A stretch of 64,000 nt of DNA from Hippophae tibetana. Taxonomy: Eukaryota; Streptophyta; Magnoliopsida; Rosales; Elaeagnaceae. The position numbers and the translations under genes are program-made. Below, piece after piece: positions 13,601 through 27,800 of the stretch; within the stretch, counting starts at the first letter, position 1, and the number at the start of each line of letters is the position of its first letter. The DNA lies in the NCBI GenBank assembly GCA_037013495.1, contig JAZDXN010000026.1, positions 806,001 to 870,000 of the forward strand, read 5' to 3'. The notes beneath the pieces are model-generated. The model saw only the letters and a program-made list of their open reading frames with translations, was not told the DNA's origin and ran no database searches.

Positions 13601-16560
13601 TACAGGAGATATTGGTGCCAACCTAGGTTTGATTATTTATATTTTCAATCAATCTGTATTCTTCAAAAAAAATAAGAGAAGAGAAAAAGAAAGAGGATAT
13701 CGTTCATATTTTCAAAAACAAAAAAGCATTTGGTAAATATGAGTTACAACTTTCAACGGAAATAACTTTTGACTCGGGTATCGAAACAACTATTATAATA
13801 TATCAAATCAAAGCTCGTATTAAATTGCAAAATATCTTTGGTATTGCCAAGGAAAATCGTTTTTGTACCCAAATTACATCGTTTATATCAATTGCCGAGT
13901 GTTTAAAGTTTTTGACGCACCATTTTCAATTTACTTACTTCTGCATTAATTCAATAGAGCTATACAGGAGATATTGGTGCCAACCTAGGTTTGATTATTT
14001 ATATTTTCAATCAATCCCTATTTTTCAAAAAAAAAAAAGAGAAGAGAAAAAGAAAGAGGATGTCGTTCATATTTTCAAAAACAAAAAAACATTTGGTAAA
14101 TATGAGTTACAACTTTCAACGGAGATAACTTTTGACTCGGGTATCGAAACCACTATTATAATATATCAAATTGAAGAACGTATAAAATTACACAATATGT
14201 TTTGGTATTTCCAAGGAAAATCGTTTTTGTACCAAAATTATATCGTTTATATCCGTTACTGGGTATTTAAAGTTTTTGACGCACCATTTTCAATTTACTT
14301 ACTTCTGGTTTAATTTAATAGAGCTATATAGGAGATATTGGTGCCAACCTAGGTTTGATTATTTATATTTTCAATCAATCCCTATTTTTCAAAAAACAAT
14401 AAGAGAAGAGAAAAAGAAAGAGGATGTCGTTCATATTTTCAAAAACAAAAAAACATTTGGTAAATATGAGTTACAACTTTCAACGGAAATAACTTTTGAC
14501 TCGGGTATCGAAACAACTATTATAATATATCAAATCAAAGCTCGTATTAAATTGCAAAATATCTTTGGTATTGCCAAGGAAAATCGTTTTTGTACCCAAA
14601 TTACATCGTTTATATCAATTGCCGAGTGTTTAAAGTTTTTGACGCACCATTTTCAATTTACTTACTTCTGCATTAATTCAATAGAGCTATACAGGAGATA
14701 TTGGTGCCAACCTAGGTTTGATTATTTATATTTTCAATCAATCTGTATTCTTCAAAAAAAATAAGAGAAGAGAAAAAGAAAGAGGATATCGTTCATATTT
14801 TCAAAAACAAAAAAGCATTTGGTAAATATGAGTTACAACTTTCAATGGAGATAAATTTTGACTCGTGTATCGAAACCACTATTATAATATATAAAACTGA
14901 AGCACGTATAAAATTCCACAATATGTTTTGGTATTGCCAAGGAAAATCGTTTTTGTACCAAAATTATATCGTTTATAACCGTTACCGAGTATTTAATATT
15001 TTTGACGCACCATTTTCAATTTACTTACTTCTGGTTTATTTCAATAGAGCTATACAAAAGATATTGGTGCCAACCTAGGTTTGATTATTTATATTTTCAA
15101 TCAATCCCTATTTTTCAAAAAAAATAAGAGAAGAGAAAAAGAAAGAGGATGTCGTTCATATTTTCAAAAACAAAAAAAACATTTGGTAAATATGAGTTAC
15201 AACTTTCAACGGAGATAACTTTTGACTCGTGTATCGAAACAACGATTATAATATATCAAATCAAAGCTCGTATCAAATTACAAAATATCTTTGGTATTGC
15301 CAAGGAAAATCGTTTTTGTACCCAAATTACATCGTTTATATCAATTGCCGAGTGTTTAAAGTTTTTGACGCATCATTTTCAATTTACTTACTTCTGCTTT
15401 AATTCAATAGACCTATACAGGAGATATTGGTGCCAACCTAGGTTTGATTATTTATATTTTCAATCAATCCCTATTTTTCAAAAAAAAAATAAGAGAAGAG
15501 AAAAAGAAAGAGGATGTCGTTCATATTTTCAAAAACAAAAAAACATTTGGTAAATATGGGTTACAACTTTCAACGGAAATAACTTTTGACTCGGGTATCG
15601 AAACAACTATTATAATATATCAAATCAAAGCTCGTATCAAATTACACAATATCTTTAGGTACTGCCAAGGAAAATCGTTTTTGTACCCAAATTACATCGT
15701 TTATATCATTTACCGAGTGTTTAAAGTTTTTGACGCACCATTTTCAATTTACTTACTTCTGCTTTAATTTAATAGAGCTATACAGAAGATATTGGTGCCA
15801 ACCTAGGTTTGATTATTTATATTTTCAATCAATCTGTATTCTTCAAAAAAAATAAGAGAAGAGAAAAAGAAAGAGGATATCGTTCATATTTTCAAAAACA
15901 AAAAAGCATTTTCTAAATATGAGTTACAACTTTCAATGGAGATAAATTTTGACTCGGGTATCGAAACCACTATTATAATATAAAATTGAAGCACGTATAA
16001 AATTACACAATATGTTTTGGTATTGCCAAGGAAAATCGTTTTTGTACCAAAATTATATCGTTTATATCCGTTACCGAGTATTTAATATTTTTGACGCACC
16101 ATTTTCAATTTACTTACTTCTGGTTTAATTCAATAGAGCTATACAGGTATATTGGTGCCAACCTAGGTTTGATTATTTATATTTTCAATCAATCTGTATT
16201 CTTCAAAAAAAATAAGAGAAGAGAAAAAGAAAGAGGATATCGTTCATATTTTCAAAAACAAAAAAGCATTTTATAAATATGAGTTACAACTTTCAATGGA
16301 GATAACTTTTGACTCGGGTATCGAAACCACTATTATAATATATCAAATTGAAGAACGTATAAAATTACACAATATGTTTTGGTATTTCCAAGGAAAATCG
16401 TTTTTGTACGAAAATTATATCGTTTATATCCGTTACCGAGTATTTAATGTTTTTGACGTACCATTTTCAATTTACTTACTTCTGGTTTAATTCAATAGGG
16501 CTATACAAGAGATATTGGTGCCAACCTAGGTTTGATTATTTATATTTTCAATCAATCCCT
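10637..16560 (+). repeat. Mixed satellite region with one-base-deletion lineage and a 362-bp tandem pair
   Basis: About 16 monomers in varied order. Several B monomers read ATCTTTGGTATT instead of ATCTTTTGGTATT (12,016, 13,468, 13,830, 14,557, 15,289), the same deletion seen at 1,465 and 3,646. Two neighbouring B monomers, about 13,315-13,675 and 13,677-14,010, are nearly identical at 362 bp and share AAATTGCAAAA and CTGCATTAATTC; a third copy lies at about 14,551-14,700. One A monomer near 15,980 lacks a TA dinucleotide in its TATAATATA stretch. No gene is visible. Confidence 0.83.
12938..12972 (+). repeat. Uninterrupted 35-bp polypurine tract (T-less variant)
   Basis: Every monomer has an A run followed by TAAGAGAAGAGAAAAAGAAA, purine except for one T. 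Here that T is missing, giving A13 then GAGAAGAGAAAAAGAAAG and GGA, all purine. The same T-less state is seen at A runs starting at 14,027, 27,836, 46,375, 47,834, 56,205, 57,658, 59,840 and 63,475. Around AGAGAAGAGA there is mirror symmetry of about 18 nt with flanking A residues, the symmetry known to favour intramolecular triplex (H-DNA). Formation in vivo is inference. Confidence 0.75.
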
Positions 16561-16564
16561 ATTT

Positions 16565-19280
16565 TTCAAAAAAGAAATAAGAGAAGAGAAAAAGAAAGAG
16601 GATGTCGTTCATATTTTCAAAAACAAAAAAACATTTGGTAAATATGAGTTACAACTTTCAACGGAGATAACTTTTGACTCGGGTATCGAAACAACGATTA
16701 TAATATATCAAATCAAAGCTCGTATCAAATTACAAAATATCTTTTGGTATTGCCAAGGAAAATCGTTTTTGTACCCAAATTACATCGTTTGTATCAATTG
16801 CCGAGTGTTTAAAGTTTTTGACGCACCATTTTCAATTTACTTACTTCTGCTTTAATTCAATAGAGCTATACAGGAGATATTGGTGCCAACCTAGGTTTGA
16901 TTATTTATATTTTCAATCAATCTGTATTCTTCAAAAAAAATAAGAGAAGAGAAAAAGAAAGAGGATATCGTTCATATTTTCAAAAACAAAAAAGCATTTG
17001 GTACATATGAGTTACAACTTTCAATGGAGATAAATTTTGACTCGTGTATCGAAACCACTATTATAATATATAAAATTGAAGCACGTATAAAATTACACAA
17101 TATGTTTTGGTATTGCCAAGGAAAATCGTTTTTGTTCCAAAATTATATCGTTTATATCCGTTACCGAGTATTTAATGTTTTTGACGCACCATTTTCAATT
17201 TACTTACTTCTAGTTTAATTCAATAGAGCTATATAGGAGATATTGGTGCCAACCTAGGTTTGATTATTTATATTTTCAATCAATCCCTATTTTTCAAAAA
17301 AAAATAAGAGAAGAGAAAAAGAAAGAGGATGTCGTTCATATTTTCAAAAACAAAAAAAACAATTGGTAAATATGAGTTACAACTTTCAACGGAGATAACT
17401 TTTGACGCGGGTATCGAAACAACTATTATAATATATCAAATCAAAACTCGTATCAAATTACAAAATATCTTTTGGTATTGACAAGGAAAATCGTTTTTGT
17501 ACCCAAATTACATCGTTTATATCACTTACCGAGTGTTTAAAGTTTTTGACGCACCATTTTCAATTTACTTACTTCTGCTTTAATTCAATAGAGCTATACA
17601 GGAGATATTGGTGCCAACCTAGGTTTGATTATTTATATTTTCAATCAATCTGTATTCTTCAAAAAAAATAAGAGAAGAGAAAAAGAAAGAGGTTATCGTT
17701 CAGATTTTCAAAAACAAAAAAACATTTTATAAATATGAGTTACAACTTTCAATGGAGATAAATTTTGACTCGGTTATCGAAACCACTATTATAATATATA
17801 AAATTGAAGCACGTATAAAATTACACAATATGTTTTGGTATTGCCAAGGAAAATCGTTTTTGTTCCAAAATTATATCGTTTATATCCGTTACCGAGTATT
17901 TAATGTTTTTGACGCACCATTTTCAATTTACTTACTTCTGGTTTAATTTAATAGAGCTATATAGGAGATATTGGTGCCAACCTAGGTTTGATTATTTATA
18001 TTTTCAATCAATCCCTATTTTTCAAAAAAAAATAAGAGAAGAGAAAAAGAAAGAGGATGTCGTTCATATTTTCAAAAACAAAAAAACATTTGGTAAATAT
18101 GAGTTACAACTTTCAACGGAGATAACTTTTGACTCGGGTATCGAAACAACGATTATAATATATCAAATCAAAGCTCGTATCAAATTACAAAATATCTTTT
18201 GGTATTGCCAAGGAAATTCGTTTTTGTACCCAAATTACATCGTTTGTATCAATTGCCGAGTGTTTAAAGTTTTTGACGCACCATTTTCAATTTACTTACT
18301 TCTGCTTTAATTCAATAGAGCTATACAGGAGATATTGGTGCCAACCTAGGTTTGATTATTTATATTTTCAATCAATCTGTATTCTTCAAAAAAAATAAGA
18401 GAAGAGAAAAAGAAAGAGGATATCGTTCATATTTTCAAAAACAAAAAAGCATTTGGTAAATATGAGTTACAACTTTCAATGGAGATAAATTTTGACTCGT
18501 GTATCGAAACCACTATTATAATATATAAAATTGAAGCACGTATAAAATTACACAATATGTTTTGGTATTGCCAAGGAAAATCGTTTTTGTTCCAAAATTA
18601 TATCGTTTATATCCGTTACCGAGTATTTAATGTTTTTGACGCACCATTTTCAATTTACTTACTTCTGGTTTAATTCAATAGAGCTATATAGGAGATATTG
18701 GTGCCAACCTAGGTTTGATTATTTATATTTTCAATCAATCCCTATTTTTCAAAAAAAAAATAAGAGAAGAGAAAAAGAAAGAGGATGTCGTTCATATTTT
18801 CAAAAACAAAAAAACAATTGGTAAATATGAGTTACAACTTTCAACGGAGATAACTTTTGACGCGGGTATCGAAACAACTATTATAATATATCAAATCAAA
18901 ACTCGTATCAAATTACAAAATATCTTTTGGTATTGACAAGGAAAATCGTTTTTGTACCCAAATTACATCGTTTATATCACTTACCGAGTGTTTAAAGTTT
19001 TTGACGCACCATTTTCAATTTACTTACTTCTGCTTTAATTCAATAGAGCTATACAGGAGATATTGGTGCCAACCTAGGTTTGATTATTTATATTTTCAAT
19101 CAATCTGTATTCTTCAAAAAAAATAAGAGAAGAGAAAAAGAAAGAGGTTATCGTTCAGATTTTCAAAAACAAAAAAACATTTTATAAATATGAGTTACAA
19201 CTTTCAATGGAGATAAATTTTGACTCGGTTATCGAAACCACTATTATAATATATAAAATTGAAGCACGTATAAAATTACA
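16565..19280 (+). repeat. Tandem tetramer, about 1,455 bp x 2
   Basis: About 16,565-17,830 matches 18,020-19,285 at an offset of 1,455-1,456 bp. Private variants pair the copies: CATCGTTTGTATCAATTGCC (16,783 and 18,238), AACAATTGGTAAA (17,360 and 18,814), TTTTGACGCGGG (17,401 and 18,855) and GAGGTTATCGTTCAGATTTT (17,690 and 19,145). Differences are few and include A-run length changes. The order is B, A, B, A, so this is a tetramer made of two distinguishable AB dimers. Confidence 0.85.
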
Positions 19281-20510
19281 CAATGTGTTTTGGTATTGCC
19301 AAGTAAAATCGTTTTTGTACCAAAATTATATCGTTTATATCCGTTACCGAGTATTTAATATTTTTGACGCACCATTTTCAATTTACTTACTTCTGGTTTA
19401 ATTCAATAGAGCTATACAAAAGATATTGGTGCCAACCTAGGTTTGATTATTTATATTTTCAATCAATCCCTATTTTTCAAAAAAAATAAGAGAAGAGAAA
19501 AAGAAAGAGGATGTCGTTCATATTTTCAAAAACAAAAAAGCATTTGGTAAATATGAGTTACAACTTTCAATGGAGATAAATTTTGACTCGGGTATCGAAA
19601 CCACTATTATCATATATAAAATTGAAGCACGTATAAAATTCCACAATATGTTTTGGTATTGCCAAGGAAAATCGTTTTTGTACCAAAATTATATCGTTTA
19701 TATCCGTTACCGAGTATTTAATATTTTTGACGCACCATTTTCAATTTACTTACTTCTGGTTTAATTCAATAGAGCTATACAAAAGGTATTGGTGCCAACC
19801 TAGGTTTGATTATTTATATTTTCAATCAATCTGTATTCTTCAAAAAAAATAAGAGAAGAGAAAAAGAAAGAGGATATCGTTCATATTTTCAAAAACAAAA
19901 AAGCATTTGGTAAATATGAGTTACAACTTTCAATGGAGATAAATTTTGACTCGGGTATCGAAACCACTATTATAATATATAAAATTGAAAAACGTATAAA
20001 ATTACACAATATGTTTTGGTATTGCCAAGGAAAATCGTTTTTGTACCAAAATTATATCGTTTATATCCGTTACCGAGTATTTAATATTTTTGACGCACCA
20101 TTTTCAATTTACTTACTTCTGGTTTAATTCAATAGAGCTATACAAAAGATATTGGTGCCAACCTAGGTTTGATTATTTATATTTTCAATCAATCTGTATT
20201 CTTCAAAAAAAATAAGAGAAGAGAAAAAGAAAGAGGATATCGTTCATATTTTCAAAAACAAAAAAGCATTTGGTAAATATGAGTTACAACTTTCAATGGA
20301 GATAAATTTTGACTCGGGTATCGAAACCACTATTATAATATATAAAATTGAAAAACGTATAAAATTACACAATATGTTTTGGTATTGCCAAGGAAAATCG
20401 TTTTTGTACCAAAATTATATCGTTTATATCCGTTACCGAGTATTTAATATTTTTGACGCACCATTTTCAATTTACTTACTTCTGGTTTAATTCAATAGAG
20501 CTATACAAAA
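19207..20510 (+). repeat. Homotypic run of four class A monomers
   Basis: A monomers start at 19,207, 19,570, 19,933 and 20,296, exactly 363 bp apart, with no B monomer between them. The run, with about 250 bp upstream (about 18,950-20,350), matches 22,947-24,347 at an offset of 3,997 bp (11 monomers). Shared private features are TATTGCCAAGTAAAATCG (19,293 and 23,290), ATTATCATATATAAAA and ATTGAAAAACGTAT. The last monomer differs (GAAAAACG versus GAAGAATG). Confidence 0.85.
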
Positions 20511-21890
20511 GATATTGGTGCCAACCTAAGTTTGATTATTTATATTTTCAATCAATCCCTATTTTTCAAAAAAAATAAGAGAAGAGAAAAAGAAAGAGGA
20601 TGTCGTTCATATTTTCAAAAACAAAAAAGCATTTGGTAAATATGAGTTACAACTTTCAACGGAAATAACTTTTGACTCGGGTATCGAAACAACTATTATA
20701 ATATATCAAATCAAAACTCGTATCAAATTACAAAATATCTTTTGGTATTGACAAGGAAAATCGTTTTTGTACCCAAATTACATCGTTTATATCACTTACC
20801 GAGTGTTTAAAGTTTTTGACGCACCATTTTCAATTTACTTACTTCTGCTTTAATTCAATAGAGCTATACAGGAGATATTGGTGCCAACCTAGGTTTGATT
20901 ATTTATATTTTCAATCAATCTGTATTCTTCTAAAAAAATAAGAGAAGAGAAGAAGAAAGAGGATATCGTTCATATTTTCAAAAACAAAAAAGCATTTTAT
21001 AAATATGAGTTACAACTTTCAATGGAGATAACTTTTGACTCGGGTATCGAAACCACTATTATAATATATAAAATTGAAGAATGTATAAAATTCCACAATA
21101 TGTTTTGGTATTGCCAAGGAAAATCGTTTTTGTACCAAAATTATATCGTTTATATCCGTTACCGAGTATTTAATATTTTTGACGCACCATTTTCAATTTA
21201 CTTACTTCTGGTTTAATTCAATAGAGCTATACAAAAGATATTGGTGCCAACCTAGGTTTGATTATTTATATTTTCAATCAATCCCTATTTTTCAAAAAAA
21301 ATAAGAGAAGAGAAAAAGAAAGAGGATGTCGTTCATATTTTCAAAAACAAAAAAGCATTTGGTAAATATGAGTTACAACTTTCAATGGAGATAAATTTTG
21401 ACTCGGGTATCGAAACCACTATTATCATATATAAAATTGAAGCACGTATAAAATTCCACAATATGTTTTGGTATTGCCAAGGAAAATCGTTTTTGTACCA
21501 AAATTATATCGTTTATATCCGTTACCGAGTATTTAATATTTTTGACGCACCATTTTCAATTTACTTACTTCTGGTTTAATTCAATAGAGCTATACAAAAG
21601 ATATTGGTGCCAACCTAGGTTTGATTATTTATATTTTCAATAAATCCCTATTTTTCAAAAAAAATAAGAGAAGAGAAAAAGAAAGAGGATGTCGTTCATA
21701 TTTTCAAAAACAAAAAAAACATTTGATAAATATGAGTTACAACTTTCAACGGAGATAACTTTTGACTCGTGTATCGAAACAACGATTATAATATATCAAA
21801 TCAAAGCTCGTATCAAATTACAAAATATCTTTTGGTATTGCCAAGGAAAATCGTTTTTGTACCCAAATTACATCGTTTATATCAATTGCC
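20510..21890 (+). repeat. Transitional satellite segment
   Basis: About four monomers linking the A-run to the octamer region: a B monomer (about 20,659), two A monomers (21,022 and 21,385) and a B monomer (about 21,750) with an A8 run in its second A-rich block. The palindrome at 20,523 has decayed to AACCTAAGTT. The polypurine variant GAAGAGAAGAAGAAAG is present near 20,947. Nothing other than satellite is visible. Confidence 0.8.
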
Positions 21891-24800
21891 GAGTGTTTAA
21901 TGTTTTTGACGCACCATTTTCAATTTACTTACTTCTGCTTTAATTCAATAGAGCTATACAGGAGATATTGGTGCCAACCTAGGTTTGATTATTTATATTT
22001 TCAATCAATCCATATTTTTCAAAAAAAAATAAGAGAAGAGAAAAAGAAAGAGGATGTCGTTCATATTTTCAAAAACAAAAAAACATTTGGTAAATATGAG
22101 TTACAACTTTCAACGGAAATAACTTTTGACTCGGGTATCGAAACAACTATTATAATATATCAAATCAAAGCTCGTATCAAATTACAAAATATCTTTTGGT
22201 ATTGACAAGGAAAATCGTTTTTGTACCCAAATTACATCGTTTATATCACTTACCGAGTGTTTAAAGTTTTTGACGCACCATTTTCAATTTACTTACTTCT
22301 GCTTTAATTCAATAGAGCTATACAAGAGATATTGGTGCCAACCTAGGTTTGATTATTTATATTTTCAATCAATCTGTATTCTTCTAAAAAAATAAGAGAA
22401 GAGAAAAAGAAAGAGGATATCGTTCATATTTTCAAAAACAAAAAAGCATTTGGTAAATATGAGTTACAACTTTCAATGGAGATAACATTTGACTCGGGTA
22501 TCGAAACCACTATTATAATATATCAAATTGAAGAACGTATAAAATTACACAATATGTTTTGGTATTTCCAAGGAAAATCGTTTTTGTACCAAAATTATAT
22601 CGTTTATATCCGTTACCGGGTATTTAATGTTTTTGACGCACCATTTTCAATTTACTTACTTCTGGTTTAATTCAATAGAGCTATATAGGAGATATTGGTG
22701 CCAACCTAGGTTTGATTATTTATATTTTCAATCAATACCTATTTTTCATAAAAAAAATAAGAGAAGAGAAAAAGAAAGAGGATGTCGTTCATATTTTCAA
22801 AAACAAAAAAACATTTGGTAAATATGAGTTACAACTTTCAACGGAAATAACTTTTGACTCGGGTATCGAAACAACTATTATAATATATCAAATCAAAGCT
22901 CGTATCAAATTACAAAATATCTTTTGGTATTGACAAGGAAAATCGTTTTTGTACCCAAATTACATCGTTTATATCACTTACCGAGTGTTTAAAGTTTTTG
23001 ACGCACCATTTTCAATTTACTTACTTCTGCTTTAATTCAATAGAGCTATACAGGAGATATTGGTGCCAACCTAGGTTTGATTATTTATATTTTCAATCAA
23101 TCTGTATTCTTCTAAAAAAATAAGAGAAGAGAAAAAGAAAGAGGTTATCGTTCAGATTTTCAAAAACAAAAAAACATTTTATAAATATGAGTTACAACTT
23201 TCAATGGAGATAAATTTTGACTCGGTTATCGAAACCACTATTATAATATATAAAATTGAAGCACGTATAAAATTACACAATATGTTTTGGTATTGCCAAG
23301 TAAAATCGTTTTTGTACCAAAATTATATCGTTTATATCCGTTACCGAGTATTTAATATTTTTGACGCACCATTTTCTATTTACTTACTTCTGGTTTAATT
23401 CAATAGAGCTATACAAAAGATATTGTTGCCAACCTAGGTTTGATTATTTATATTTTCAATCAATCCCTATTTTTCAAAAAAAATAAGAGAAGAGAAAAAG
23501 AAAGAGGATGTCGTTCATATTTTCAAAAACAAAAAAACATTTGGTAAATATGAGTTACAACTTTCAATGGAGATAAATTTTGACTCGGGTATCGAAACCA
23601 CTATTATCATATATAAAATTGAAGCACGTATAAAATTCCACAATATGTTTTGGTATTGCCAAGGAAAATCGTTTTTGTACCAAAATTATATCGTTTATAT
23701 CCGTTACCGAGTATTTAATATTTTTGACGCACCATTTTCAATTTACTTACTTCTGGTTTAATTCAATAGAGCTATACAAAAGATATTGGTGCCAACCTAG
23801 GTTTGATTATTTATATTTTCAATCAATCTGTATTCTTCAAAAAAAATAAGAGAAGAGAAAAAGAAAGAGGATATCGTTCATATTTTCAAAAACAAAAAAG
23901 CATTTGGTAAATATGAGTTACAACTTTCAATGGAGATAAATTTTGACTCGGGTATCGAAACCACTATTATAATATATAAAATTGAAAAACGTATAAAATT
24001 ACACAATATGTTTTGGTATTGCCAAGGAAAATCGTTTTTGTACCAAAATTATATCGTTTATATCCGTTACCGAGTATTTAATATTTTTGACGCACCATTT
24101 TCAATTTACTTACTTCTGGTTTAATTCAATAGAGCTATACAAAAGATATTGGTGCCAACCTAGGTTTGATTATTTATATTTTCAATCAATCTGTATTCTT
24201 CAAAAAAAATAAGAGAAGAGAAGAAGAAAGAGGATATCGTTCATATTTTCAAAAACAAAAAAGCATTTGGTAAATATGAGTTACAACTTTCAATGGAGAT
24301 AAATTTTGACTCGGGTATCGAAACCACTATTATAATATATAAAATTGAAGAATGTATAAAATTACACAATATGTTTTGGTATTGCCAAGGAAAATCGTTT
24401 TTGTACCAAAATTATATCGTTTATATCCGTTACCGAGTATTTAATATTTTTGACGCACCATTTTCAATTTACTTACTTCTGGTTTAATTCAATAGAGCTA
24501 TACAAAAGATATTGGTGCCAACCTAGGTTTGATTATTTATATTTTCAATCAAACCCTATTTTTCAAAAAAAAAATAAGAGAAGAGAAAAAGAAAGAGGAT
24601 GTCGTTCATATTTTCAAAAACAAAAAAACATTTGGTAAATATGAGTTACAACTTTCAACGGAGATAACTTTTGACTCGGGTATCGAAACAACTATTATAA
24701 TATATCAAATCAAAGCTCGTATCAAATTACAAAATATCTTTTGGTATTGCCAAGGAAAATCGTTTTTGTACCCAAATTACATCGTTTATATCAATTGCCG

Positions 24801-27800
24801 AGTGTTTAATGTTTTTGACGCACCATTTTCAATTTACTTACTTCTGCTTTAATTCAATAGAGCTATACAGGAGATATTGGTGCCAACCTAGGTTTGATTA
24901 TTTATATTTTCAATCAATCCCTATTTTTCAAAAAAAAATAAGAGAAGAGAAAAAGAAAGAGGATGTCGTTCATATTTTCAAAAACAAAAAAACATATGGT
25001 AAATATGAGTTACAACTTTCAACGGAGATAACTTTTGACTCGGGTATCGAAACAACTATTATAATATATCAAATCAAAGCTCGTATCAAATTACAAAATA
25101 TCTTTTGGTATTGACAAGGAAAATCGTTTTTGTACCCAAATTACATCGTTTATATCACTTACCGAGTGTTTAAAGTTTTTGACGCACCATTTTCAATTTA
25201 CTTACTTCTGCTTTAATTCAATAGAGCTATACAGGAGATATTGGTGCCAACCTAGGTTTGATTATTTATATTTTCAATCAATCTGTATTCTTCTAAAAAA
25301 ATAAGAGAAGAGAAAAAGAAAGAGGATATCGTTCATATTTTCAAAAACAAAAAAGCATTTGGTAAATATGAGTTACAACTTTCAATGGAGATAACATTTG
25401 ACTCGTGTATCGAAACCACTATTATAATATATAAAATTGAAGAACGTATAAAATTACACAATATGTTTTGGTATTTCCAAGGAAAATCGTTTTTGTACCA
25501 AAATTATATCGTTTATATCCGTTACCGGGTATTTAATGTTTTTGACGCACCATTTTCAATTTACTTACTTCTGGTTTAATTCAATAGAGCTATATAGGAG
25601 ATATTGGTGCCAACCTAGGTTTGATTATTTATATTTTCAATCAATACCTATTTTTCAAAAAAAAAATAAGAGAAGAGAAAAAGAAAGAGGATGTCGTTCA
25701 TATTTTCAAAAACAAAAAAACATTTGGTAAATATGAGTTACAACTTTCAACGGAAATAACTTTTGACTCGGGTATCGAAACAACTATTATAATATATCAA
25801 ATCAAAGCTCGTATCAAATTACAAAATATCTTTTGGTATTGACAAGGAAAATCGTTTTTGTACCCAAATTACATCGTTTATATCACTTACCGAGTGTTTA
25901 AATTTTTGACGCACCATTTTCAATTTACTTACTTCTGCTTTAATTCAATAGAGCTATACAGGAGATATTGGTGCCAACCTAGGTTTGATTATTTATATTT
26001 TCAATCAATCTGTATTCTTCTAAAAAAATAAGAGAAGAGAAAAAGAAAGAGGTTATCGTTCAGATTTTCAAAAACAAAAAAACATTTTATAAATATTAGT
26101 TACAACTTTCAATGGAGATAAATTTTGACTCGGGTATCGAAACCACTATTATAATATATCAAATTGAAGAACGTATAAAATTACACAATATGTTTTGGAA
26201 TTTCCAAGGAAAATCGTTCTTGTACCAAAATTATATCGTTTATATCCGTTACCGAGTATTTAATATTTTTGACGCACCATTTTCAATTTACTTACTTCTG
26301 GTTTAATTCAATAGAGCTATACAAAAGATATTGGTGCCAACCTAGGTTTGATTATTTATATTTTCAATCAATCCCTATTTTTCAAAAAATATAAGAGAAG
26401 AGAAAAAGAAAGAGGATGTCGTTCATATTTTCAAAAACAAAAAAACATTTGGTAAATATGAGTTACAACTTTCAACGGAGATAACTTTTGACTCGTGTAT
26501 CGAAACAACGATTATAATATATCAAATCAAAGCTCGTATCAAATTACAAAATATCTTTTGGTATTGCCAAGGCAAATCGTTTTTGTACCCAAATTACATC
26601 GTTTATATCAATTGCCGAGTGTTTAAAGTTTTTGACGCACCATTTTCAATTTACTTACTTCTGCTTTAATTCAATAGAGCTATACAAAAGATATTGGTGC
26701 CAACCTAGGTTTGATTATTTATATTTTCAATCAATCCCAATTTTTCAAAAAAAATAAGAGAAGAGAAAAAGAAAGAGGATGTCGTTCATATTTTCAAAAA
26801 CAAAAAAGCATTTGGTAAATATGAGTTACAACTTTCAATGGAGATAAATTTTGACTCGGGTATCGAAACCACTATTATCATATATAAAATTGAAGCACGT
26901 ATAAAATTCCACAATATGTTTTCGTATTGCCAAGGAAAATCGTTTTTGTACCAAAATTACATCGTTTATATCCGTTACCGAGTATTTGATATTTTTGACG
27001 CACCATTTTCAATTTACTTACTTCTGGTTTAATTCAATAGAGCTATACAAAAGATATTGGTGCCAACCTAGGTTTGATTATTTTTATTTTCAATCAATTC
27101 CTATTTTTCAAAAAAAATAAGAGAAGAGAAAAAGAAAGAGGATGTCGTTCATATTTTCAAAAACAAAAAAGCATTTGGTAAATATGAGTTACAACTTTCA
27201 ATGGAGATAAATTTTGACTCGGGTATCGAAACCACTATTATCATATATAAAATTGAAGCACGTATAAAATTCCACAATATGTTTTCGTATTGCCAAGGAA
27301 AATCGTTTTTGTACCAAAATTACATCGTTTATATCCGTTACCGAGTATTTAATATTTTTGACGCACCATTTTCAATTTACTTACTTCTGGTTTAATTCAA
27401 TAGAGCTATACAAAAGATATTGGTGCCAACCTAGGTTTGATTATTTATATTTTCAATCAATTCCTATTTTTCAAAAAAAATAAGAGAAGAGAAAAAGAAA
27501 GAGGATGTCGTTCATATTTTCAAAAACAAAAAAGCATTTGGTAAATATGAGTTACAACTTTCAATGGAGATAAATTTTGACTCGTGTATCGAAACCACTA
27601 TTATAATATATAAAATTGAAGCACGTATAAAATTACACAATATGTTTTGGTATTGCCAAGGAAAATCGTTTTTGTTCCAAAATTATATCGTTTATATCCG
27701 TTACCGAGTATTTAATGTTTTTGACGCACCATTTTCAATTTACTTACTTCTGGTTTAATTCAATAGAGCTATACAGGAGATATTGGTGCCAACCTAGGTT

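Noticed and set aside
13825-14764. Open reading frames of 60-162 codons on the + strand in nearly every monomer (longest at 13,825-14,313 and 14,276-14,764).
   Set aside because: They are translations of the satellite itself. The monomer is close to a multiple of three and has few stops, so similar frames recur in every copy. Many begin at TTG, frames shift with the A-run length, B monomers carry TGA in TATTGACAAGG, and the products are low-complexity K/I/F/Y-rich. No gene is called.
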